A stretch of 64,000 nt of DNA from Streptomyces sp. WAC08241. Lineage in GTDB: Bacteria; Actinomycetota; Actinomycetes; Streptomycetales; Streptomycetaceae. The DNA lies in the NCBI GenBank assembly GCA_007858575.1, contig CP042279.1, forward strand, positions 7,123,774 through 7,187,773, written 5' to 3'. Each line of letters opens with the position of its first letter. Positions within the stretch are counted from its first letter, which is position 1. The notes below the pieces were generated by a model. The model was not told the DNA's origin, ran no database searches, and saw nothing but the letters and a program-made list of their open reading frames with translations. Of the stretch, positions 9,492-19,534 are shown piece by piece. A program made the translations under genes and the position numbers.

Positions 9492-10343
9492 CGGTCGCCT
9501 TCTGCTCCTTCTCCCGCGCGGACGGACCCGACCCTATCGGGGACAGGAACAGCGCGAGCGCGGGGACCAGATACAGCGCCCACACCGTGACCTGAAGGAC
9601 CGTCGGGTCCGGCTGGAAGTTGAAGACGCCCTTGAGGAGCGTGCCGTACCAACTGTCCGGCGGGATCGTCGCCGAGACGTCGAAGGCCTTGTCCGCGAGG
9701 CCGTCGAGGAAGCGCGCCTCCTGGAGGTCGTGCACGCCGTACGCGAGGACGCCCGCCGCCACCACGACCAGCATCCCGCCGGTCCAGGTGAAGAACTTCG
9801 CCAGGTTGATCCGCAGCGCACCCCGGTAGAACAGCCAGCCGAGCAGGACGGCCGTGAGCAGGCCGAGGAGGACTCCGGCGAGCGGCTCGAACGAACCGCC
9901 TCCGGCACCGCCCGACGAGGCCGCCCGCACCGACGCCCACACGAAGAGCGCCGTCTCCAGGCCCTCGCGGCCCACCGCGAGGAAGGCGGTGACGACCAGC
10001 GCGCCCGTGCCCATGCCGAGCGCCGCGTCCAGCTTCCCGTGCAGTTCGTCCCTCAGGTGCCGGGCCGTGCGCCGCATCCAGAAGACCATCCAGGTCACCA
10101 GGACCACCGCGACGATCGACAGCGAGCCGCCGAGCAGCTCCTGCGCCTCGAAGGTCAGCTCCCGGGAGCCGAACTCAGGCCGGCGCCGAAGGCGAGGGAG
10201 ACGCCGACGGCCACGCCGATGCCGGCCCAGACCGGCCGCAGCGCGTCCCGGCGCCCGGTCTTCACCAGGTACGCGACGAGGATGCAGACGACCAGACTGG
10301 CTTCGAGACCCTCGCGCAGGCCGATCAGATAGTTGCCGAACAC
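9448..10343 (-). CDS. efeU: Iron permease EfeU/FTR1 family (frameshifted)
   Basis: The membrane permease of the EfeUOB iron transporter. Two REGLE iron-binding motifs are present: 'IGLREGLEASLVV' near residue 10 and 'AVGREGLETALFV' near residue 124. Seven hydrophobic helices can be followed, for example 'LLGGSLSIVAVVLVTWMVFW' and 'LLGLLTAVLLGWLFY', and the C-terminal tail is charged ('REKEQKATDEQAEGG'). One frameshift lies near 10170. The start is the GTG at 10343, 17 bases after the EfeB stop, so efeO-efeB-efeU form one operon in that order. Length (~297 residues) is normal. Confidence 0.93.
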
Positions 10344-10360
10344 GGCTTTCCCTCCGGGTG

Positions 10361-11626
10361 TCACATGAACAGGGCACGGCCCCACCAGTCGTCGCGGTCG
10401 CGGACGCCCGGGGAACCGCGAAGACCGCCGAACCCACGTGCTGGACGTACTCGTTGAGCGCGTCGGCACGGGCCAGCGAGGTCTGCACCGGGACGAAGCC
10501 GGTGCGGACGTCCTTCTGGTACGCGAGGAAGAACAGGCCCGCCTCCAGGCGCCCGAGGCCGTCCGTGCCGTCGGTGAACGAGTACCCCCGGCGCAGGATC
10601 GTCGCGCCCCCGTTGGTGTCCGGGTGGGCGAGGCGGACGTGGGAGTCCGGCTTCATCGCCTTCAGGAACGGCTCGTCGTGCTCCTTCGCCTTCCCGACCG
10701 GGGCGCCCTCGCGCTTGTCGCGGCCGAAGACGTCCTCCTGCTCGGCGAGGGAGGTGCGGTCCCAGGTCTCGACGTTCATGCGGATGCGCCGGGCGACCAG
10801 GTAGGAACCGCCGTCCATCCAGGCCGCCGGGCCCTGCGCGTCCTTGCCGGATACCCACACGTGCGCGTCCAGGCGCGCGGTGTCGGTGCCCGCGACGTTG
10901 CGGGTGCCGTCCTTGAAGCCGAAGAGGTTGCGCGGGGTCTGCGCGTCCGGGGTCGTCGAGGACGTCTTGCCGAAGCCGAGCTGCGACCAGCGCACCGCGA
11001 CCTTGCCGAAGCCGATCCTGGCCAGGTTGCGGATCGCGTGCACGGCGACCTGCGGGTCGTCCGCGCAGGCCTGGACGCACAGGTCGCCGCCGCTGCGGGC
11101 CGGGTCCAGGTTGTCGCCGGGGAAGCGGGGCAGGTCGATCAGGGCCCCGGGCCGCCGGTCCTCCAGGCCGAAGCGCCCGTCGAAGAGCGAGGCCCGAAGC
11201 CGATCGTGAGGGTGAGCCGGGAGGGCTTGAGGCCGAGGGCCTCGCCGGTGTCGTCCGGCGGGGCCTCGGGCAGCCCGCCGTACGCCCCTCGCCGACCTCG
11301 GCGCCGGCCGTCAGCCGCTCGGCGGCCCGCGTCCAGTCCTTGAGCAACTGGACCAGCTCGGCGCGGTCCTTCGTGGTCACGTCGAAGGCGGCGAAGTGCA
11401 GCCGGTCCTGCACGGCGGTGGCGATGCCGGCCTGGTGCGGGCCGTGGAAGGGCACGGCCCCGCCCGCGTCGGCGGCCGGCACCGTGCCGCCGTCCCGGGT
11501 CAGGGCGACGGCGCCGCCGGCCGCGGCGGCACCGAGCGCGAGCCCGGCACCGCCCCAGCCGATGACGGCGCGCCGCGAGGGCGCGGGGCTTCCGGGCGCG
11601 GCGGTCTCGTCGGCGGGCTCGTTCAT
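10361..11626 (-). CDS. efeB: Dyp-type peroxidase EfeB (deferrochelatase), Tat-exported (frameshifted)
   Basis: A secreted heme-dependent peroxidase, the second member of the Efe system, proposed to act on ferrous iron or to release iron from heme. The N-terminus has a Tat signal, 'PSRRAVIGWGGAGLALGAAAAGG'-like (twin Arg near residue 18). The Dyp signature is 'LFGFKDGTRN' (GxxDG type) near residue 235, and the C-terminal part includes 'LVARRIRMNVETWDRTSL' and the distal 'FFLAYQKDVRTGFVPVQ'. Proximal His is expected in 'KPDSHVRLAHP'. Frameshifts are near 10410, 11180 and 11290. It starts 15 bases after efeO ends, on the same strand. Confidence 0.93.
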   Translation of the reverse strand: MNEPADETAAPGSPAPSRRAVIGWGGAGLALGAAAAGGAVALTRDGGTVPAADAGGAVPFHGPHQAGIATAVQDRLHFAAFDVTTKDRAELVQLLKDWTRAAERLTAGAEVGEGRTAGCPRPRRTTPARPSASSPPGSPSRSASGLALRRALRPGGPAARGPDRPAPLPRRQPGPGPQRRRPVRPGLRGRPAGRRARDPQPGQDRLRQGRGALVAARLRQDVLDDPGRADPAQPLRLQGRHPQRRGHRHRAPGRARVGIRQGRAGPGGLDGRRFLPGRPAHPHERRDLGPHLPRRAGGRLRPRQARGRPGREGEGARRAVPEGDEAGLPRPPRPPGHQRGRDDPAPGVLVHRRHGRPRAPGGGPVLPRVPEGRPHRLRPGADLAGPCRRAQRVRPARGFGGLRGSPGVRDRDDWWGRALFM

Positions 11627-11641
11627 CTGTCGGGGTCCCGC

Positions 11642-12794
11642 TTACTTGACGACGGCGGCGGCCAGCTTGGAGAGCGGCTCGGCCAGCGCGTTGACGCCGT
11701 CCGACAGCTCCTTGCGCTGCTCCTTGCCGACCTTGTCGTACGGGGTGAAGTCGTAACCGGTCTTGTCCTGCCGGTACTCGTCGAGCAGCGCGTTCAGGGC
11801 GGCGAACCGCTTGTCGAGGTCGGCGACCAGCTTCGGGTCGTTCTTCGAGGCGACCGGCTTCAGCAGGTCGAAGGACTTCTGCGCGCCCTCGACGTTGGCC
11901 TTGAAGTCGACGAGGTCGGTGTGGGAGTAGCGCTCCTCCTCGCCGGTGACCTTGCCGGTGGCGACCTCGTCCAGGAGCTCCTTGGCGCCGTTGGCCATGG
12001 AGGTCGGGGTGATCTCGGCCTTGCCGACCCGCTTCACCCAGTCCGCGAGGTCCGCGTCCAGGGCGTCCGCGAGCTGCTTCTCCCGGGGGTGATCTTCTTG
12101 TCCTGCCAGAGCGCCTTCTCCAGGCGGTGCCAGCCGGTCCAGTCCTTCGCCGGGTCCTGGCCTCTCCAGGCCGTCCTCGCGGACGTCCACCTTGGGGTCG
12201 ATGTCGCCGAAGGACTCCGCGACCGGCTCGGTGCGCTCCCAGCCGATGCGGGAGGCGGCGTACGCCTTCTTGGCGCCCTCCAGGTCCCCGGCGCGGACGG
12301 CGTCGGTGAAGACCTTCACCTTGGGAGGGTCTGGTCGGCCTGCGCCTGGACGTACTGCCGGTAGGCGGCGACGGCGGCGTCCATCTCGGGGAGCGCTCGG
12401 TGCCGGTGGCGCCGTCGCCGGTGACCTTGACGGCCTGGCGGATGCCGGTGCCCGTCATGCCGGGCTTGCAGGCGATCGCGTAGTCGCCGGCCTTGATCTC
12501 GGCGGTGAGCGTGGCCTTGGTGCCGGGGCCGATGTTCTCGCGCTCGGTGACGATCCGGTCGTCCGGGTAGAGGACGTAGACCTCGGTCACCTTGGAGCCG
12601 CGGTTCTCGACGGCGAGCTTGACGTGCCCGGCCGGGAACTCCTTCTTCGACACCTCGCAGGAGTCGTCCTTGGCGACGACCGTGATCGCGCCGTCCTTGG
12701 CGTCGTCACCGCCCTTCTCGGCGCAGCCCGTGACGGCGGTCAGGGCCGCCGCGGTCGCGGCGGCGGTGACGACGGAGAGGCGGACGGCTCGCAT
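11642..12794 (-). CDS. efeO: Iron-uptake lipoprotein EfeO, cupredoxin plus M75 domain (frameshifted)
   Basis: The extracytoplasmic iron-binding component of EfeUOB, ~384 residues. The lipobox 'LTAVTGCAEK' places the lipidated Cys at residue 24. Residues ~35-130 form the N-terminal cupredoxin-like EfeO domain ('ITVVAKDDSCEVSKKEFPAGHVKL'); the rest is the helical M75 peptidase-like domain with the HxxE motif in 'GWHRLEKALW' (near 12130, where several frameshifts fall) and the end 'SKLAAAVVK'. It is the first gene of the efeOBU operon, preceded by an iron box at 12838-12856. Frameshifts also occur near 12330 and 12395. Confidence 0.93.
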
Positions 12795-12837
12795 GGGGAC
12801 TCCAGGAACGAGGGGACGGTATCGAGGCGGAGCTAAC

Positions 12838-12856
12838 TTAGCCCAGGCTTACCTGA
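12838..12856. promoter_or_regulatory. Iron box (DmdR/IdeR-like) upstream of efeO
   Basis: TTAGCCCAGGCTTACCTGA agrees at about 15 of 19 positions with the DtxR/IdeR/DmdR consensus TTAGGTTAGGCTWACCTAA. It lies 44 bases upstream of the efeO start, in its promoter region. Repression under iron sufficiency is inferred from the site. Confidence 0.7.
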
Positions 12857-12947
12857 CTCAAAACTGTCCGTCCGGTGATCCGCCTCTCATCTCCGGCACA
12901 CCGGACACGGGTGGGTCACGGCGGTTCCAGGATCGTTCACGGTCTGG

Positions 12948-13829
12948 TCAAGAGCGGGTCAAAGAGGGTGGATTGTCCGATTTCGCGTGCCGCACGGGCA
13001 CGACGAGGGGGACCCCGGTCCGGGGGTGCGGGAACACCTCCACCGGCTGCCGGTAGACCCGGCCCAGGAGCTCCGCGCCGAACACCTCGGAGGGAGGACC
13101 CTCCACCGCGATCCGGCCGTCGTGCAGCACCCCGACCCGGTCGGCGTGGGCGGCGGCCAGCCCCAGGTCGTGCAGGACCACCACCACGGCGACCCCGGCC
13201 GCCGCCCGCTCCCGGCAGACCCGCAGGACCAGTTCCTGGTGGCGCAGGTCCAGGGCGGCCGTCGGCTCGTCGAGCAGCAGCAGCCCGGTCCGCTGGGCCA
13301 GGACGCGGGCGAGCGCCACCCGGGCCCGCTCGCCGCCGGACAGCGCGGAGAACGGGCGGCCGGCGAACTCTTCGGTCTCGGTGGCCGCCATCGCCTCCGC
13401 GACCGCCTCCTCGTCCTCGTCCTCCCGGACGGTCCCGGCCCAGGGCGCCCTGCCCATCCGTACGACCTCGGCGACGGGGAAGGGGAAGGACAGGGTGGCG
13501 TCCTGCGGCAGCACGGAGCGGCGCAGGGCGAGTTCGCCGGCCGTCCGGGCGGCCGCGGGCCGGCCCCCGATCCGCACCTCCCCGGCGTCCGGGGCGAGGT
13601 CGGCGGCGAGGGCGGCGAGCAGCGTCGACTTCCCGGCCCCGTTCGGGCCCACCAGGGCGAGGACCTCCCCGGCCCGCACCCCGATCCCGACGCCGTCGAG
13701 CACGGCCCGCCGGCCCCGCTCGATCCGCACCCCGACGGCCTCGGCGACCACCTCGCCGGGCGCGGCGGGGACGGGCAGCTCGCGCGGGTGCCGGCGCGGG
13801 AGGCGCCCCCGGAACGGTACGGACGTCAT
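12948..13829 (-). CDS. hmuV: Heme ABC transporter ATP-binding protein HmuV
   Basis: The cytoplasmic ATPase of the heme importer, and one of the few genes here with an uninterrupted frame (293 residues). Walker A is 'GPNGAGKSTLL' (residue ~62), the Q-loop 'SVLPQDATLSFPF', the ABC signature 'LSGGERARVALARVL' (~161), Walker B 'LLLLDEPTAALD' (~185) and the H-loop 'VVVLHDLGLA'. The TP(S/T)FPF-like Q-loop segment is typical of heme/siderophore ATPases. Its ATG overlaps the hmuU stop in an ATGA, so translation is coupled. It is the last gene of hmuT-hmuU-hmuV. Confidence 0.95.
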   Translation of the reverse strand: MTSVPFRGRLPRRHPRELPVPAAPGEVVAEAVGVRIERGRRAVLDGVGIGVRAGEVLALVGPNGAGKSTLLAALAADLAPDAGEVRIGGRPAAARTAGELALRRSVLPQDATLSFPFPVAEVVRMGRAPWAGTVREDEDEEAVAEAMAATETEEFAGRPFSALSGGERARVALARVLAQRTGLLLLDEPTAALDLRHQELVLRVCRERAAAGVAVVVVLHDLGLAAAHADRVGVLHDGRIAVEGPPSEVFGAELLGRVYRQPVEVFPHPRTGVPLVVPVRHAKSDNPPSLTRS

Positions 13830-14921
13830 GCCCAACCACCTTGCTTGCGACGGGTCCTGCGCAGCAGCCAGAAGAAGAAGGGGCTGCCGATGAGGGCGGT
13901 GAGGACGCCCAGGGGAGTTCGGCCGGGGCCGCGACCGTACGGGCCGCGAGGTCGCCGGCGGTGAGGGCGACCGCGCCGCCCAGCGCGCTGCCCGGCACCA
14001 GGAAGCGGTGGCCCGGACCGTTCACCATGCGCAGGACGTGCGGGACCACCAGGCCGACGAAGGTGACGATGCCGGAGACCGCGACCGCCGCCGCCGTGAG
14101 CAGCGCCACCACCAGGATCAGGGCGATCCGCAGCCGCTCCACGTCCACGCCCAGGTGGCGCGCGGGCCGTTCGCCGAGCGCGAGCAGGTCGAGGCGGCGG
14201 GCGTGGAAGGGGGCGGCGAGCAGGCCGGTGAGCGCGCACGGCAGGACGGCGAGCACCTTCGGCCAGGTGGCCTGGGCGAGCGAGCCGAGCTGCCAGAAGG
14301 TGATCTGGCTGATCTGCGCGTTGTCGGCGAAGAAGATGAACAGGCCGATGAGCGCGCCCGCGAACGCGGTCACCGCGATGCCCGTCAGGATCAGCGTCAC
14401 CACTTCGGTGCGCCCGCCCGAACGGGACATGGCGTACACGACCGCCACGGTCACCAGGCCGCCGGCGAAGGCGCAGGCCGTCACCGTCCAGTTGCCGAGG
14501 AAGGTGAGCCCGAGGGCGATGGCGCCGACCGCGCCGACGGCCGCGCCCGAGGAGATCCCGATGACGCCGGGCTCGGCGAGCGGATTGCCGAACACGCCCT
14601 GCATCAGGGCGCCCGCGCAGCCGAGGGAGGCGCCGACGAGGACGGCGAGGACGACCCGGGGCAGCCGGATGTTCCACAGGACGCTCTCCGCCGTGCGGTC
14701 GAGCGCGTGCCCGCCGAGCCCGGCCCGGTGCTGGAGGGAGGCGAGGACGTCGCCGAGGGGATCTCGTACGCCCCGATCCCGGCGGACAGGAGCGCGAGGA
14801 GGAGCAGGGCGGCGAGCAGGGAGGCGGTGAGGACGGCGGACCGGCCGCACCGGGTGCGCGGGGCGGCCGGGGCCTTGCCGGACGGTCCGGTCGCCGCGGG
14901 GTTCTCCTGGAGCGCGGTCAC
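13826..14921 (-). CDS. hmuU: Heme ABC transporter permease HmuU, FecCD family (frameshifted)
   Basis: The membrane-spanning permease of the heme importer, ~364 residues. FecCD landmarks are 'RLPRVVLAVLVGASLGCAGALMQGVFGNPLAEPGVIGISSGAAVGAV', the coupling 'GERPARHLGVDVERLR' and 'ISGIVTFVGLVVPHVLR' (here VSG). About nine to ten hydrophobic segments can be traced. Frameshifts lie near 14758 and 13915. It starts with a GTG overlapping the hmuT stop (GTGA) and ends in the ATGA shared with hmuV, giving a tightly coupled three-gene operon. Confidence 0.94.
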
Positions 14922-15977
14922 TTCTTCTTCCCGTACAACTGGTCGACCAGGGACCGCAGCACCAGGTCGGTGCGCGGCCCGTAGTTGAGGAGGACGCCGT
15001 CGTCCACGGTGACGACCCGGCGGTCCGCGCCGGCCGGGGTCTCGGCCACGCCGGGGATCCCCACCAGGCCGTCCACGCCGCCGACCGATGCGAGTCCCTT
15101 GCTCATGACGAGGATCGCGTCGGGCGCGGCCTTCGCCAGGGCCTCGCTGGTGATCGGGGTGAAGTCCTTGACCAGGCCCGACTCCTTGCCCGCGTCGACC
15201 GCGCCGGCCGCTTCGAGCAGGGAGCTCGCGCCGGACCCGGCGCCGCCGAGCAGATAGACGGCGGCCGAGCCGCGCACGTAGAGGAAGGCCACCCGGGGCT
15301 TCTCCGCGCGGGCCGGGACCGCCTTCCGCACGGCGTCGATCCGCTCCTGGGTACGGGTGCGCAGGGCGGCGCCCGAGTCGGGGACGCCGAGGGCGGCGGC
15401 GACCGCGTCGATGCGGGTGCCGACGTCGGAGAGGGACGTGGCCGGCTTCACGACGACGAGGGGGACGCCCGCGTCGCGGATCTGCGCGATCGCCTCGGCC
15501 GGTCCGGTGGTGCCCTCGGCGACGACGAGGGTGGGCTTCAGGGAGAGGACGCTCTCGGCGGAGACGTCGTGGGCGCGGGTCACCACCGGGAGCTTCTCCG
15601 CCTGTTCGAAGGTGGCGGTGATGTCCCGGGCGACGACCCGGTCGCCGAGGCCGAGGGTGAAGACGATCTCGCTGGGGAGCCGCTGAGCGGGACGATCCGC
15701 TCGGTGGAGGTCACGGTGACCTTCCGTCCGTCGGCCGAGTCGACCGTGACGGGCAGGCGGGGACGGCCGGGGCGGCGAGCGGCTCGACGCGATCGGGGGC
15801 GGCCGCGCTCTTCCCGGCGGGGCTGCTCTCCGTGGCGGAGCCGCTCTTCGCGGCGGGGTTGCTCCTCGTGCCGGGGGCGCCGCCACCGCCTTCTCCGCTT
15901 CCGTTTCCGCAGCCGGTCGCCACGAGGGCGAGGGTGAGCACTGCCGTCAGCGCTCCCGCGAGGCGAGTTCTGCGCAC
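14918..15977 (-). CDS. hmuT: Heme-binding lipoprotein HmuT (frameshifted)
   Basis: The substrate-binding lipoprotein of the heme importer, ~352 residues. The GTG start gives 'MRRTRLAGALTAVLTLALVATGCGNG' with the lipobox Cys at residue 23. A Gly/Ser/Pro linker follows, then the helical-backbone domain: 'VFTLGLGDRVVARDITATF', 'VLSLKPTLVVAEGTTGP', 'FLYVRGSAAVYLLGG' and 'YGPRTDLVLRSLVDQLYGKKK'. 'RAHDVSAESVL' and the Tyr of 'LNYGPRTD' are where HmuT-type heme ligands (His/Tyr) fall. One frameshift is near 15680. It is the first gene of hmuTUV and is divergent from htaA across a near-perfect iron box. Confidence 0.93.
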
Positions 15978-16101
15978 CGGACACCGTCCTGTCGTCGTTC
16001 CGCTTGTCCTGCTCGTGCTGCCGGGGCCCGGCCTGGGGCACGGCCCCGGGGGTCCGGGGCCGGGGCGGGGATCGGGGATTCCGTCCGGAGCCCGGCATAG
16101 C

Positions 16102-16120
16102 TTAGGTTAGCCTTGCCTAA
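16102..16120. promoter_or_regulatory. Near-perfect iron box between hmuT and htaA
   Basis: TTAGGTTAGCCTTGCCTAA differs from the DmdR/IdeR palindrome TTAGGTTAGSCTWACCTAA at a single position. It lies 25 bases before the htaA ATG at 16145 and 125 bases before hmuT, so one site probably controls both divergent transcripts. Confidence 0.88.
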
Positions 16121-16144
16121 GTCGCCAGCCCTCGGAGGGGTTCC

Positions 16145-17588
16145 ATGCTGCTGTCCAGACCCGCCCGCGCGCTCGTCGTGACCCTGTTCGCGGCGCTGCT
16201 CGCCGCTCTGGTCCCGCCCTCCGCCGCCCATGCGGAGAGCCGCACGGTCCAGGGCGGGCGGCTCGACTGGGGCATCAAGTCCTCCTTCCAGAGCTACGTC
16301 ACCGGGCCCATCGCACAAGGCAGTTGGAGCCTCACCGGCGGAGCCGCCACGGTCGGCGGCAGCCAGTTCCGCTTCCACTCCGCGCAGGGCTCGTACGACC
16401 CGGAGACCGGCGCCTTCGAGGCCGCCTTCTCCGGCGGCGTCCGGTTCACCGGCCACCGCAAGGCGGACGGCACCGACGAACTGGACCTCACCATCAGCCG
16501 CCCCCGGATCCGGATCCAGGGAGGACGGGGCACCCTCTACGCCGACATGACGAGCAAGGCCAGGGGCAGCGGCCGCGCGAGCGTCTCCTCGCAGGTGCCG
16601 CTCGCCACCCTGCACCTCGGCGGCGTCGACATGCGCGGCGGCGGCAGCCCCGTCGCCCTCGCCGGGATCCCCGCCACCCTCACCGCGCAGGGCGCCACGG
16701 CCTTCGCCGGGTACTACCCGGCCGGCACGCGGCTCGACCCGGTCTCCCTCTCCGTCGACGTCCGGACGCCGAAGCCGAGCGCGCCGAGCGCCGCGCCCTC
16801 CTCCGCCGCCCCCACCGGGAAGCCCGAGCCCTCGAAGACCCCGGAGCCCTCGGAGAAGCCGGCCCCGGCCGCCGGTTACTTCCGGGACGCGGCCGTCGAC
16901 TGGGGCGTCCGCCGCACCTTCCGCGAGTACGTCACCGGCTCCGTCGCGCAGGGGAGGTGGACCCTGGCCGACGGCGCCCGGGACGGCGGCGCGCTCTTCC
17001 GCTTCACCGGCGGCAAGGGCACGTACGACCCGGCCCGGAAGACCCTCGACGCCGCCTTCGCGGGCAGCGTCCGCTTCACCGGCACCCACCTCGACCTCAC
17101 CCTCGGCAAGGTGACCGTCCGCGTGAAGGACGGCAAGGGCACCCTCGGCGCCGACGTCACCACCTCCGGCAGGACCGAGAGGAACGTCCCGCTCGTCACC
17201 TTCGCCGCCCCGGACCTCGCCCCGGAGGACGGCCTCGCCGCCGTCACCGAGGCCCCCGCCACCCTCACCGAGGGCGGAGCGAAGGCCTTCGGCGGGATGT
17301 ACCGGGCCGGGACCGCGATGGACCCCGTCTCGCTCGCCGTCGCCGTCGACGGAAGGCGGAGCTGCCCGCGCTCCCGGACCTCGGCAGCGACGCGACCGCC
17401 ACCCCGCGGGCCACGGCCACCGCCGCCCCGGCGACCCCGGCCGCGACCGCCCCGGCCGCCGCCCCCGCGTCGTCCTCCGGCTCCTCCCTCGGCACGTACC
17501 TCGCGATCGGCGCGGGCGTCCTCGTCGTCGCCGCGCTCGCGGTCTCGCCGCCCTGCGCCGTCGCCGCACGGACACCCCCACTTCCTGA
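16145..17588 (+). CDS. htaA: HtaA-domain heme-binding protein, membrane-anchored, two HtaA domains (frameshifted)
   Basis: A secreted, membrane-anchored heme-capture protein of ~480 residues. A signal peptide ('LLSRPARALVVTLFAALLAALVPPSAAHA') is followed by two HtaA domains: one from ~residue 32 ('GRLDWGIKSSFQSYVTGPIAQGSW' ... 'FAGYYPAGTRLDPVSL') and one from ~245 ('AAVDWGVRRTFREYVTGSVAQGRW' ... 'FGGMYRAGTAMDPVSL'). The Tyr in 'S/EYVTG' is the position of the heme-ligating Tyr in corynebacterial HtaA. A Pro/Ser/Lys linker joins them. After a frameshift near 17350 come an Ala/Pro/Thr stretch and a C-terminal membrane helix, 'LGTYLAIGAGVLVVAALAVF', with Arg-rich tail. It lies under the iron box at 16102. 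Confidence 0.9.
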
Positions 17589-17780
17589 CCGCCACCTCCC
17601 GAACCGCCGCACGGACAACCCGGCCACCCGAACCACCGCGTACCGCACTTCCGCCGCCCGAACCACCGCACCGCGCCCCGCGCCCCCGCCCGGGCACCCC
17701 ATGCCTCCACCGCGCACACCCCGCGCGGTCCCTTCCCGCGCGCACCCCCTGCGCCCCGCGCACCCCTAGGAGAATCCGTC
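17589..17780 (+). other. Intergenic stretch between the two htaA genes
   Basis: 192 bases, C-rich and almost free of G runs, reading only as Pro/Arg/Thr/His low-complexity sequence. No iron box or terminator is evident, so the second gene probably shares the first gene's transcript. Confidence 0.4.
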
Positions 17781-19456
17781 ATGGCCCTATCCATGCGCCG
17801 TTCCGTCACCCTGGCCGCCGCCGTCGCCACGGCCGCCGCCCTGGGAACGGGCGCCCTCGCCCTCGCCCTGCCCGCGGCGGCCGAGGGCGCGCCCCGCTGC
17901 CGCTGACCGGCGGCACCCTCGACTGGGGCATCAAGCAGTCCTTCCGCTCGTACCTGATGCAGCCCTTCGCCCACGGGAGGATCACGGTCGAGGGCGGCGC
18001 GCGGCAGGCCGCGAACAACGGCGTGTTCACCTTCGTCGACGGTGCCGGGACCTACGACACGACCACCCACGGCACCGCCACCGCCTTCAAGGGCGGCGTG
18101 CACTTCGAGGCCCACGAGGGCGTCCTCGACATCCGCGTCTCGGACGTGAAGCTGTCGACGAAGGGGTCGGCCGAGCCGACCGGCGAGATCACCGCCGACG
18201 TCGTCACCAAGGAGAAGGACGGCACCTTCAGCACCCGCTCCGACATCCCCTTCGCCGCCCTCGACATGACCGGTGTCCGGCCCGCGCAGGGCGTCGGCGG
18301 CGCCATGGTCTTCAAGGACATCCCGGCGAAGCTGACGAAGGAGGGCGCCGCGGCCTTCGCGGGCTTCTACAAGGAGGGCGACGCGCTCGACGCGGCCACC
18401 CTCACGGTGAAGGCGGGCAGCAGGCCGACCACCCCGGCCCCGACCACCACCCCGCCGACCACCCCGCCGACTCCGACCACCCCGGCCCCGACGACGACCA
18501 CGCCCACCGGCCCGGCCCCCACGACCACCGGACCGACGAGCCCCGCGCCCACGACCACCGGACCGACCGGCCCGGCGCCCACGACCACCGCGCCCACGAG
18601 CCCCGCCCCGACCGGCGCCACCACGGCCCCGCCGGTCGCCGGCCCCGCCGAGGTCGTCAACGGCAAGCTCACCTGGGGCGTGAAGGAGAGCTGGCAGCGG
18701 TACGTCGGCGAGATCTGCGGCGGCACGGTCACCACCTCCGAGGGCGCGAAGAAGAACGGCGCGGCCTACGACTTCGGCTTCGCCAAGGCCGACCTCGACG
18801 CCGAGGCCCGCAAGGCCGAGGCCGCCTTCTCCGGCAGACTGGCCTTCGTCTGCGAGGCGCACGGCATCCGGTGGACCGTCTCCGACCTCAGGGTGAAGGC
18901 GGCCGGCGCCACCGGCACCCTCACCGCCGACGTCACCTCCGCCACCGGCACCAAGCAGGACGTCGCCCTCGTCGACCTGGACCTGTCGAAGGCCGACTGG
19001 GCGGCGAAGGACGGGGTCGTCACCCTCGCGGGCGTCCCGGCGAAGCTGACCGCGGCGGGCTCCGCGAGCTTCAGCGCCCCCGGCGGCCAGGGCGGTTACC
19101 CGGCGGGCACCGCCATGGACCCGGTGACCGTCTCCCTCGCTCGACCGGGACGCCACGCTGCCCCCGGCCCCGGCGGCACCTCCGGTTCCGGCGGCACGGG
19201 CTCCGACGGCGGTTCGTCCACCACGGGCGGCTCGTCCACCACGGGCGGCGGCACGGGCGGCTCCGGCACGGTCGGCGGTGGCGGCACGGTCGGCGGCGGG
19301 ACCGCCGGCGGGGCCGGCGCGATCGGCGGCTCCGGCGCCCTCGCCTCCACCGGCTCGGACGTCCCGACCGGCCTCCTCGTCGGCGCCTCCGCCCTGACCG
19401 TCGCGGCCGGAGCGGCCGTCGTCGTCGCGGCCCGGCGCCGCACCGCGGCCTCCTGA
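17781..19456 (+). CDS. HtaA-domain heme-binding protein with LAXTG sortase signal (frameshifted)
   Basis: A second heme-capture protein, ~557 residues, preceded by AGGAG. The signal peptide is 'MRRSVTLAAAVATAAALGTGALALALPAAA'. HtaA domain 1 begins ~residue 38 ('GTLDWGIKQSFRSYLMQPFAHGRI'); domain 2 begins ~292 ('GKLTWGVKESWQRYVGEICGG') and, unlike the others, has a Cys pair ('EICGG' and 'FVCEAHG') that could form a disulfide. Between them is a Thr/Pro spacer of ~65 residues built from repeats like TTTGPTSPAP. The C-terminus is Gly/Ser/Thr-rich and ends 'GALASTGSDVPTGLLVGASAL..ARRR', an LAXTG class E sortase motif plus helix and basic tail, so it should be linked to the cell wall. Frameshift near 17895; a second near 19140 is possible. 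Confidence 0.92.
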
Positions 19457-19534
19457 TCCGCCACCCCCACCGGCAGGGCCGCACCCGGATTCCGGGCGCG
19501 GCCCTGCCCTGCGGACGAGTGGTTGAATTCCGCC

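Noticed and set aside
12875..14830. A 651-codon plus-strand frame
   Set aside because: Arg/Pro-rich shadow of hmuU and hmuV, which have unmistakable permease and ATPase motifs on the minus strand.
15947..19156. A 1,069-codon open frame on the minus strand
   Set aside because: Antisense shadow of the two HtaA genes; Gly/Arg/Glu-rich with no domain, while the plus strand has signal peptides and HtaA repeats.
16145..19456. A single 1,103-codon HtaA fusion protein
   Set aside because: The frame is continuous only because frameshifts cancel. A stop for the first protein at 17588, a ribosome-binding site at 17768 and a second signal peptide at 17781 show two genes.
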